A stretch of DNA of 64,000 nucleotides from Terrimonas sp. (GTDB lineage Bacteria > Bacteroidota > Bacteroidia > Chitinophagales > Chitinophagaceae). Below, one piece after another: positions 43,858 to 50,759 of the stretch; within the stretch, counting starts at the first letter, position 1; every line of letters begins with the position of its first letter. The DNA lies in NCBI RefSeq assembly GCF_003075435.1, contig NZ_QCZJ01000009.1, positions 144,658 to 208,657 on the forward strand, given 5' to 3'. The notes under the pieces were generated by a model. The model was given only the letters and a program-made list of their open reading frames with translations, had not been told where the DNA came from and searched no databases. The translations under genes were made by a program, and so were the position numbers.

Positions 43858-45876
43858 ATGCATTTTTCTCAGCAGCATTTCAGCAAACAACAATTGGAGG
43901 AATTTTACAGGGCTATTCTTTTGCCAAGAATGACAGAAGAAAAAATGTTGCTGTTGCTAAGACAGGGTCGTATCAGTAAATGGTTTAGCGGTATAGGCCA
44001 GGAGGCAATATCCACAGGCGCAACGCTTGCCATGCAGCAGGATGAATGGATAATGCCGCTGCATCGTAATCTCGGTGTATTTACAACAAGAGGGTTACCG
44101 CTTGATAAGCTCATTATGCAATGGCAGGGTTCAAAACAGGGATATAGCAAGGGAAGGGAAAGGAGCTTTCATTTCGGCACACGTGAGCATCATATATGCG
44201 GTATGATATCACATCTCGGCCCGCAAATGTCTGTTGCGGATGGTGTGGCTTTGGCATATAAATTAAAGAAAGAAAATAAAGCTGCGCTTGCTTTTTGTGG
44301 CGAAGGCGCGACAAGCGAAGGTGATTTTCATGAAGCATTGAACGTGGCAGCGGTTTGGGACCTGCCTGTAATATTTATAATTGAAAACAACGGTTATGGC
44401 TTAAGCACGCCGGTACAGGAACAATACCGCTGCGAAAACCTTATAGACAGGGCAAAGGGCTATGGCATGGAAGGTGTACAGATAGACGGCAACAATATAC
44501 TAACGGTATACGATACCATAAAAGGCGTTCGTGAATATTGTATTGAAAAACAGAAGCCCTATCTGATAGAATGCATGACCTTTCGTATGAGGGGGCATGA
44601 AGAAGCAAGTGGAACCAAATATGTTCCGGAGGAGTTGTTTGAAACCTGGCAAAAGAAAGACCCGGTTAAAACATTTGAAGAGTGGCTGCTAAAAGAAAAT
44701 ATCTTAACCACGGTAGATGTTGAAAGCATTAAAACGGAATTTAAAAATTATATTAATACAGCAGTTGAAAAAGGATTTGCAGCAACAACCATTACCCCCT
44801 CTGCAAAAGAAGAAGAGGATGATGTATACGCTACCTGCGGAACAGCAGATAAAAAATTTACCGTTAATGTAATTACAGATGTTGATGGCATCCACCAACA
44901 GGGATTTAATCTCCTTGAAAAAAGATTTATTGATGCCATATCCGAAGGATTATACCAAAGTATGCTTACGCATGATAATCTTATTTTAATGGGACAGGAC
45001 ATTGCGGAATATGGAGGCGCATTTAAAATAACAGATGGGTTGGTAAATAAATTCGGTAAAGAAAGAGTACGCAATACACCTTTATGTGAAAGCGCTATTA
45101 TCGGCGCCGCGCTTGGGTTAAGCCTGGAAGGGTATAAGAGTGTTGTAGAAATGCAGTTTGCGGATTTTGTTACTGCTGGCTTTAACCAGATCATAAATAA
45201 TCTTGCCAAAATACATTACCGCTGGGGACAAAACTCGGATGTGGTCATTCGTATGCCGGCAGGCGGCGGTGTTGGTGCAGGGCCTTTCCATTCGCAAAGC
45301 AATGAAGCGTGGTTTGTACATACACCGGGATTAAAAGTGGTATATCCTTCATCGCCGGTAGAAGCCAAGGGCTTACTCACCGCAGCCATTAACGACCCTA
45401 ATCCAGTAATGTATTTTGAACATAAAGCTTTATACCGTTCTGTTAGTGGGTTGGTTCCTGAAGCATATTACGAGATACCTATTGGTAAGGCAAGGCTGAT
45501 TGAAGAGGGTGAAGATATTGCTATCATTACCTATGGCGCAGGGGTGCACTGGGCATTGGAATATGCAGGTAAGCATCCCGGTATTTCTTTTGATATACTT
45601 GATCTCCGCACGCTTTTACCTTTGGACTATGACGCTATAAAAGCAGCTGTTTCACGCACAGGGCGTATACTTGTTTTGCATGAAGACACTTTAACCGGCG
45701 GTATCGGCGCTGAAATAGCAGCATGGATACAGGAGCATTGTTTTTCCCTGCTTGACGCGCCGGTTATGCGCTGTGCATCTCTTGATACCCCTGTACCTTT
45801 TAATGTTGAACTGGAAAAAAATTTTATGGCGAAAGCGAGATTGGATGAGTGTGTGAAGCGGCTGATGGAGTATTAG
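43858..45876 (+). CDS. Fused 2-oxoacid dehydrogenase E1 alpha/beta subunits (thiamine diphosphate enzyme)
   Basis: 672 aa from the ATG at 43858. Residues about 1-330 are the E1-alpha part: GRISKWFSGIGQEAISTGAT, and the TPP motif CGEGATSEGDFHEALN followed 15 residues later by ENNGYG. Residues about 345-672 are E1-beta: FIDAISEGLYQSMLTHDN, GQDIAEYGGAFKIT, ALGLSLEGYKSVVEMQFADF and YPSSPVEAKGLL. Together they decarboxylate a branched-chain or related 2-oxo acid and acylate lipoyl-E2. E2 and E3 are not encoded here. The fused form is common in Bacteroidota. Confidence 0.9.
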   Translation: MHFSQQHFSKQQLEEFYRAILLPRMTEEKMLLLLRQGRISKWFSGIGQEAISTGATLAMQQDEWIMPLHRNLGVFTTRGLPLDKLIMQWQGSKQGYSKGRERSFHFGTREHHICGMISHLGPQMSVADGVALAYKLKKENKAALAFCGEGATSEGDFHEALNVAAVWDLPVIFIIENNGYGLSTPVQEQYRCENLIDRAKGYGMEGVQIDGNNILTVYDTIKGVREYCIEKQKPYLIECMTFRMRGHEEASGTKYVPEELFETWQKKDPVKTFEEWLLKENILTTVDVESIKTEFKNYINTAVEKGFAATTITPSAKEEEDDVYATCGTADKKFTVNVITDVDGIHQQGFNLLEKRFIDAISEGLYQSMLTHDNLILMGQDIAEYGGAFKITDGLVNKFGKERVRNTPLCESAIIGAALGLSLEGYKSVVEMQFADFVTAGFNQIINNLAKIHYRWGQNSDVVIRMPAGGGVGAGPFHSQSNEAWFVHTPGLKVVYPSSPVEAKGLLTAAINDPNPVMYFEHKALYRSVSGLVPEAYYEIPIGKARLIEEGEDIAIITYGAGVHWALEYAGKHPGISFDILDLRTLLPLDYDAIKAAVSRTGRILVLHEDTLTGGIGAEIAAWIQEHCFSLLDAPVMRCASLDTPVPFNVELEKNFMAKARLDECVKRLMEY

Positions 45877-45885
45877 GGAAGAAAA

Positions 45886-46475
45886 GTGGTAAGTGATATG
45901 TGGTAAGATCAAAAGTGAAAATTATACCATTCACGATAATACAGGCATAATTTGATTGGTTAACACCAGCTTTTTAAAATTTAAAAAGTATGCGAAGCTC
46001 CTATGCAGTCTTACACTGGGTTTTAACGATTTTAATTTCTCCATTCACATCTTATATCCAGCAGGTATTGGAATATAATTCAATAAATGGTGCAGGATTA
46101 TTAGGACTCTATCCTTATTTAATTCTTTTTGGGTTTGCTTTTTCCATTCCAACGCTCTTAATATACTTTTTCTGCTTTTACTTTCTGGCACAGAGCAATA
46201 TTTCCGTGCTATTATCCAAACTCATTTTAATTTCGGTAGCCATTTTGGGTATAATTATTACTATTTCGATTGTTTTGGAACAATTAGATATGGATTTTAT
46301 ACTACCCTATTCAATTACAACTTTAATTGTAGGATTAATATTAAAATCAGGTACTGAAAAGGTTAACGACCAGGAGCCCGCCGCCTGAATACTGCATAAG
46401 TTGAACATGGAATGTTTCTTCTTCTTTCGCCCCTCCTGCTCACTTGCTATAAACTTTCTGCTTATCACTTACCAC
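45886..46475. repeat. 13-base inverted repeat pair flanking a small membrane-protein gene
   Basis: GTGGTAAGTGATA (45886-45898, followed by TGTGGTAAG) is exactly inverted as TATCACTTACCAC (46463-46475), which is followed by degenerate C-rich units (CTTCTCCTTACTACCTTCCA). The arms enclose the gene at 45990-46388. Same style as the repeats around the four-helix gene. Confidence 0.55.
45990..46388 (+). CDS. Small hypothetical integral membrane protein
   Basis: 132 aa, not recognised. About four hydrophobic helices (near 10-25, 38-68, 75-98 and 104-118) and a short charged tail EKVNDQEPAA. No motif seen. The gene is AT-rich, starts 113 bases after the E1 fusion, and lies within a pair of inverted 13-base repeats, so it may have arrived as a cassette. 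Coding status is likely but not certain. Confidence 0.55.
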   Translation: MRSSYAVLHWVLTILISPFTSYIQQVLEYNSINGAGLLGLYPYLILFGFAFSIPTLLIYFFCFYFLAQSNISVLLSKLILISVAILGIIITISIVLEQLDMDFILPYSITTLIVGLILKSGTEKVNDQEPAA

Positions 46476-46506
46476 CTTCTCCTTACTACCTTCCACCTCC
46501 ACTCCC

Positions 46507-46514
46507 TATCTTTG
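46507..46514 (+). promoter_or_regulatory. -7 box for trmB
   Basis: TATCTTTG fits TAnnTTTG and ends four bases before the ATG at 46519, so transcription would begin at or inside the start codon. No -33 match; the upstream DNA is the C-rich repeat. Confidence 0.35.
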
Positions 46515-46518
46515 CCGT

Positions 46519-47229
46519 ATGGGTCATAAAAAACTAATAAGGTTTGAAGCGATAAAATCATTTTCCAACGTATTGCAATATCCCGAAGGCATGAAAGGGA
46601 AATGGCATGAGTTCTTTGGAAACTCAAATCCCATTACACTTGAGCTGGCTTGCGGGAAAGGTGAATATACAGTTTCGCTTGCAAGGCAATATCCTGAAAG
46701 AAATTTTATTGGTGTTGATCTGAAAGGCAATCGCATATGGGCAGGTGCAAAAAAAACTTTGGAAGAAGGTTTAAAAAACGCAGCTTTTCTCCGCACACAA
46801 ATTGAGCGTATAACCGATTATTTTGATACAAATGAGGTGAGCGAGATATGGATCACTTTTCCTGACCCTCAGCTTCGGTTATCAAGAGCAAAGAAAAGAT
46901 TAACACACCCAAGATTTCTGCGTTTATATGAAAAGATACTTTGTAAAGATGGTGTGATTCATTTAAAAACCGATTCTCCTGACTTATATAACTTTACACA
47001 GCTGGTCACAACATTATATAAACTTGAAGTGGTTGAGATTTACAGTGATGTATATGCTCAGCCGGGTATACACCCTGATCTGAAAATTAAAACCTATTAT
47101 GAAAGCCTGGATATAGCAGGCAGCAGTAAAGTGCACTATATAAAATTCAGAACGTCTGAAAATTTACCTTTAGAAAAAGATGACCAGTTAAAGCAATTAC
47201 TCGGTGAATCAGTCATTGAAGGAAGGTGA
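46519..47229 (+). CDS. trmB: tRNA (guanine-N7-)-methyltransferase
   Basis: 236 aa. Methylates G46 of tRNA. SAM motif ELACGKGEYTVSLARQYPE at about 40-58, then FIGVDLKGNRIWAGAKK, and the family signature ISEVWITFPDPQ-like EIWITFPDPQLRLSRAKKR followed by LTHPRFLRLY. Its end overlaps the DUF5522 gene by 26 bases. Confidence 0.93.
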   Translation: MGHKKLIRFEAIKSFSNVLQYPEGMKGKWHEFFGNSNPITLELACGKGEYTVSLARQYPERNFIGVDLKGNRIWAGAKKTLEEGLKNAAFLRTQIERITDYFDTNEVSEIWITFPDPQLRLSRAKKRLTHPRFLRLYEKILCKDGVIHLKTDSPDLYNFTQLVTTLYKLEVVEIYSDVYAQPGIHPDLKIKTYYESLDIAGSSKVHYIKFRTSENLPLEKDDQLKQLLGESVIEGR

Positions 47230-47392
47230 AGATTTTTATTTTAACGAAGAAGGACTTATGGTTTTAACCGAAAGCTTTCTTTTAAAACGAGGCTATTGTT
47301 GCGGCAACGGATGCTGGCATTGCCCCTATGAGTATATGAATGTTCCCGAGCCCGGAAAAACACGATTACTTACTGAAAGAAAAAATCATTAA
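47204..47392 (+). CDS. Small cysteine-rich DUF5522 protein
   Basis: 62 aa from a GTG at 47204, overlapping trmB by 26 bases; a TTG at 47216 is an alternative start. Core: EGLMVLTESFLLKRGYCCGN then GCWHCPYEY, with four Cys and a His in CCGNGCWHC, likely a small metal- or cluster-binding knuckle. DUF5522 proteins occur widely, often near tRNA or cofactor genes, with no known function. Its overlap with trmB suggests co-translation. Confidence 0.75.
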   Translation: MNQSLKEGEDFYFNEEGLMVLTESFLLKRGYCCGNGCWHCPYEYMNVPEPGKTRLLTERKNH

Positions 47393-47405
47393 TAATGCTG
47401 CTTGT

Positions 47406-47804
47406 ATGACACAGCTTAAAAAGAAAGGAAAAACAGTTGCCGGAACAAAGGCATTAAAAGAAAAGCCGGATCGCAAAGATTCTTTTTTCGAAACTGTATA
47501 TGACGTAGCGAGGCTCATTCCCAGGGGGCGCGCAACTTCGTATGGGGCCATTGCCGCCTATATCGGCACTAAGCTGTCGGCAAGAATGGTAGGCTGGGCT
47601 ATGAATGCAGCAGGTTCCGCACGTCCTAAGGTGCCGGCACACAGGGTGGTAAACCGGAATGGTATGCTCAGCGGCAAACATCATTTCGGCACACCGGATG
47701 CAATGGAGAAATTATTAAAAAAGGAAGGTATTAAAGTGAAGAACGACACAATCGTTGACTTCGATAAAGTTTTCTGGGACCCTGCGGTTGAATTGGCATT
47801 ATGA
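47406..47804 (+). CDS. Alkyltransferase-like protein (MGMT family without the catalytic Cys)
   Basis: 132 aa from the ATG at 47406. The C-terminal MGMT DNA-binding domain is present: FFETVYDVARLIPRGRATSY, AYIGTKLSARMVGWAMN and KVPAHRVVNRNGMLSG. The active-site PCHRV of true methyltransferases reads PAHRV here (Ala78). Such proteins (ATL) bind O6-alkylguanine without repairing it and flag it for nucleotide excision repair. 13 bases after DUF5522, probably in the trmB transcript. Confidence 0.88.
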   Translation: MTQLKKKGKTVAGTKALKEKPDRKDSFFETVYDVARLIPRGRATSYGAIAAYIGTKLSARMVGWAMNAAGSARPKVPAHRVVNRNGMLSGKHHFGTPDAMEKLLKKEGIKVKNDTIVDFDKVFWDPAVELAL

Positions 47805-48219
47805 TCAGTGTTATACTGATTTTCGCGAGTTGGGCAATCATGTGCAGATGCCTCCTTATAATGACATCATTACGGATGAATTGAAAATCAGTCTTTTTTA
47901 GCAGCCTTCTTTTGCATAACAAGGGTAGCGTCTATGGCGCATAATGGAAACATTAACCGCTTTATCTACAAACAGATTGTGCCGATGGCACAGAAAAGAA
48001 AGCAACGAACGAAGCCCGGAGAATGATTGAACCGGCAAAAGTGAATAACGAATATTGCAACCTGTAAACCGGGAACTTATTACCAGGGAAGGCTATTAGT
48101 GCTTACAAATAACCATTAAGGAATTAAGAAAATTAAGTAAAAGCCTTCATGTACCTTAACTTCTTAATGTTTTTTATAAAACAGATATTGCGCCCTTGCT
48201 TTTCACAATTAACTTTATA
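47805..48219. repeat. 415-base intergenic region made of dispersed repeat modules
   Basis: No gene seen. At 47815-47892 a small fold-back unit has exact 10-bp ends ACTGATTTTC / GAAAATCAGT, then CTTTTTT. Inside it, TTCGCGAGTTGGGCAATCAT resembles the inner part of the 43069-43240 insert. From 47962, TCTACAAACAGATTGTGCCG and GCACAGAAAAGAAAGCAACG repeat 27257-27293. GAATATTGCAACC near 48049 and AACTTATTACC repeat 27521-27545. The last 100 bases are AT-rich. Confidence 0.6.
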
Positions 48220-48987
48220 TTATATCTTAATTTTACTGTGCCTGGCTACATATGCTGCAGCTTGCTTTTGTGTTAATGCAGCAAAAGTTCTATACCTGTG
48301 ATGCACATCAACAATCTCTATTAAAGCCTCCTGCACTAACAATTGATTCTCCCACCTGTTAAGCTCAGCAACAACAATTTCAAGGCAACCTTTCTTATAA
48401 GCAATTTGTCCTATAACATGCACCAGTGTTGTTCTTACCCGCGCAGTTGTATCATACTGCAACTCCTTTAATAATGGCAAAATATCTCCCGGATGCGTTC
48501 TTCCTCTTAATTCAATACCATGGCAAATTTCTCTTCGTATTTCCCTGTCATCATGATGAAGATACCTTTTCGCCCAGGATAGTACCGGCACAGGATTTAC
48601 CTGCCCCATCTTTTTTACAGAACCGATCACAGCATTACACGGTGAATGATGTTCATCAAATAATCCTGCATCAAAAATATGCGCTACGACTTTAAAGTTT
48701 TTTTTACCAATCTCGCCTGCAGCATTTATAGCTGTTTGCCGCACTTTAAAATCTTTGTGCTTTAAACAACCAGTCAAAATTTTTATAATTTTAAATTGAT
48801 ACTTTTTTCTTTCAAAGTAAATCCTCCCTACAGATATGTAGGCTGCTTTCCTGATATAAGTATCGGGGTTAGAAAAATATGTATAGGTCTTCCGATAAGC
48901 ATCAGCATTTAGTTCATCACAGATTATGCTATTGATCAGATCAACTTTTTTTATCCGCTGCTGTTTGGTTAAATCATAAAAAGCCAT
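48220..48987 (-). CDS. HEAT-repeat protein (second of a pair)
   Basis: 255 aa, helical throughout, with successive HEAT-like units: DTYIRKAAYISVGRIYFERK, DFKVRQTAINAAGEIGKKN, DREIRREICHGIELRGR, TARVRTTLVHVIGQIAYKKG. The HPGDILPLLKELQYDTTARV stretch recalls the HEAT proteins of the DNA-alkylation-repeat (AlkC/AlkD) family, but I cannot confirm the catalytic residues. No signal peptide. Its ATG directly follows the stop of the preceding HEAT gene with no gap. Confidence 0.7.
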   Translation of the reverse strand: MAFYDLTKQQRIKKVDLINSIICDELNADAYRKTYTYFSNPDTYIRKAAYISVGRIYFERKKYQFKIIKILTGCLKHKDFKVRQTAINAAGEIGKKNFKVVAHIFDAGLFDEHHSPCNAVIGSVKKMGQVNPVPVLSWAKRYLHHDDREIRREICHGIELRGRTHPGDILPLLKELQYDTTARVRTTLVHVIGQIAYKKGCLEIVVAELNRWENQLLVQEALIEIVDVHHRYRTFAALTQKQAAAYVARHSKIKI

Positions 48988-49617
48988 TTACCTTAATTGG
49001 AGTTTTTTTATTACTTTCTCAACGCGTTTACGCTTACGCTCCTTTTCAAAATCGCCTATCCTGGATGTTAACAGTTTCAATAGTTTGCCCTTATGGTCGC
49101 CGCGTATAACCTTTAAAAAACTTTCTGCGTACATCGGCAACTGGTTTGATGGGCAAATTGCCAATTGCTCAACCAGTAATGGAACTATATTTTCAGCGTA
49201 CTGTTTTAAGGAATACAAGTGGATAAGTATACCCACAAAATTATCTCTTGTTATTACTGATCCATTTTTCGCAACCTGTAATAAAGCGGGTATTGATCTA
49301 TAAATTAAAGCAGGTTTCTCTTTAACAATACCATGCAATGCTGTCATAGCACCCCATTGCATCCGGTTGTCTTTAGATTTGGATAACGCTATAAATTCTG
49401 TACAATAACCGCTGATCATTCCAGGTTTTAATGCGCCTGTTTCATACAGCACTTTTATGCTATTATACCGGACATCCTTGTTTTCATCCTGAAGCAATCC
49501 GATCAATACTTTAACAGCATTTACATTATTTGTTTCCGCAATCTTTTTTGCCAGTATTTTATTTGGCATCTCATCTTTTCTGTTAATCGAAGAAGCTAAT
49601 TCAGTAATAACATTCAT
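48988..49617 (-). CDS. HEAT-repeat protein (first of a pair)
   Basis: 209 aa with HEAT-like helices: AVKVLIGLLQDENKDVRYNS, IKVLYETGALKPGMISGYCT, RMQWGAMTALHGIVKEKPAL and ITRDNFVGILIHLYSLKQYA. The C-terminus is very basic (EKERKRKRVEKVIKKLQ), suggesting nucleic-acid or acidic-partner binding. It abuts the next gene exactly (stop 48988, ATG 48987), so the two are translationally coupled and may form one complex. Function unknown. Confidence 0.7.
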   Translation of the reverse strand: MNVITELASSINRKDEMPNKILAKKIAETNNVNAVKVLIGLLQDENKDVRYNSIKVLYETGALKPGMISGYCTEFIALSKSKDNRMQWGAMTALHGIVKEKPALIYRSIPALLQVAKNGSVITRDNFVGILIHLYSLKQYAENIVPLLVEQLAICPSNQLPMYAESFLKVIRGDHKGKLLKLLTSRIGDFEKERKRKRVEKVIKKLQLR

Positions 49618-49717
49618 ATTGGTGCAGCCAGATTAATAATAGCGGCATCTAAAGTATAAAATCCAGGCGCTTTAATTTAACAAAAATTCCCGTAGCTTAC
49701 AATCCAAATTGCAGCAT

Positions 49718-50536
49718 ATGTTTTTTAAAAACAAAACCGTTTTTATTACCGGGGGCAGCAGGGGAATAGGAAAAGCAATAGCGCTACGCCTGGCGGCTGA
49801 AGGAGCGCAAATAGTGATAGCCGCAAAATCAGTGGAAGAAAACCCAAAATTGGGGGGAACCATTTATTCTGTTGCAAAAGAGGTAGCAGAAGCCGGTGGA
49901 GAAGCGTTGCCTGTTCAATGTGATATCCGGTTTGAAGACCAGGTAGAAAACGCTGTAGCAAAAACTATTGAAGTATTTGGCGGAATAGATATACTCATCA
50001 ATAATGCATCTGCCATTTCATTAACCACTATAGAAAAAACAGAGCCTAAACGATTCGACCTGATGCATGACATAAATGTAAGGGGAACTTTTTTTGTAAG
50101 CAAAGCATGTATTCCACATTTGAAAAAAGGTTCAAACCCTCATATACTCAATCTCTCTCCGCCTGTTAACTTACAACCAAAATGGTTTGGCGCTCACCTT
50201 GCATACACACTCAGCAAATACAATATGAGCATGATAGCAATAGGATTGGCTGAAGAACTCAGAAAAGACAAGATCGCAGCAAATACCCTATGGCCAAAAA
50301 CAACCATTGCAACTGCCGCTGTACAAAATTTACTGGGAGGAGATACTCTAATTCAAATGAGCCGTAAACCTGAAATTGTTGCTGATGCTGCTTATTATAT
50401 TTTATCCCGCCCGGCTGAAACCTGCACCGGTAATTTTTTTATTGATGAAGCAGTACTGGCAGAAGAAGGAATTACTGATTTGAGCAAATACAGCATTGTG
50501 CCCGGAGGAAAATTATATACTGACTTGTTTTTATAA
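49718..50536 (+). CDS. Short-chain dehydrogenase/reductase (HSDL2-like)
   Basis: 272 aa from the ATG at 49718; a TTG three codons earlier is rejected. Classical SDR: TGGSRGIGKAIA cofactor loop (11-22), NNAS (95-98), and the catalytic triad S147, Y163, K167 in AYTLSKYNM. KSVEENPKLGGTIYSVAKEV after the second strand and TLWPKTTIATAAVQNLLGG are typical of the HSDL2-like group acting on fatty acyl substrates. Probably lipid metabolism, which fits the neighbouring acyl-CoA dehydrogenase. Confidence 0.85.
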   Translation: MFFKNKTVFITGGSRGIGKAIALRLAAEGAQIVIAAKSVEENPKLGGTIYSVAKEVAEAGGEALPVQCDIRFEDQVENAVAKTIEVFGGIDILINNASAISLTTIEKTEPKRFDLMHDINVRGTFFVSKACIPHLKKGSNPHILNLSPPVNLQPKWFGAHLAYTLSKYNMSMIAIGLAEELRKDKIAANTLWPKTTIATAAVQNLLGGDTLIQMSRKPEIVADAAYYILSRPAETCTGNFFIDEAVLAEEGITDLSKYSIVPGGKLYTDLFL

Positions 50537-50584
50537 AACAAGAAGTAACATATACCTTCTGCCTGACCAGGATAGGCACACGAA

Positions 50585-50695
50585 ATGTTTTGCGCTACCT
50601 CTAATGTGCCAACTACATCAAACAGTGTAGACGAACCCCTCATTAACGAACTGGCTGAACATCCACTGATATCAGGCTGCAATGCTGATAAATAG
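50585..50695 (+). CDS. Possible 36-residue ORF before the terminator
   Basis: ATG at 50585, stop TAG at 50693-50695, reading MFCATSNVPTTSNSVDEPLI then NELAEHPLISGCNADK. Two cysteines (C3, C32) and a low-hydrophobicity, acidic composition. It fills the gap between the SDR stop and the hairpin at 50692-50721. No RBS or homologue known to me; it may be a chance frame or part of the SDR 3' region. Confidence 0.2.
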   Translation: MFCATSNVPTTSNSVDEPLINELAEHPLISGCNADK

Positions 50696-50721
50696 AATGG
50701 CAGAACAATCTGCCATTCTAT
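50692..50721. terminator. Hairpin terminator between convergent SDR and acyl-CoA dehydrogenase
   Basis: Perfect 13-bp stem ATAGAATGGCAGA / TCTGCCATTCTAT with loop ACAA. The flanks are AT-rich (ATTAATTAT on one side, TTTATCAG on the other strand) but without a long U-run, so efficiency is uncertain. Confidence 0.7.
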
Positions 50722-50759
50722 ATTAATTATATGTAATTCACTTCCGGTAAGTAATATTT

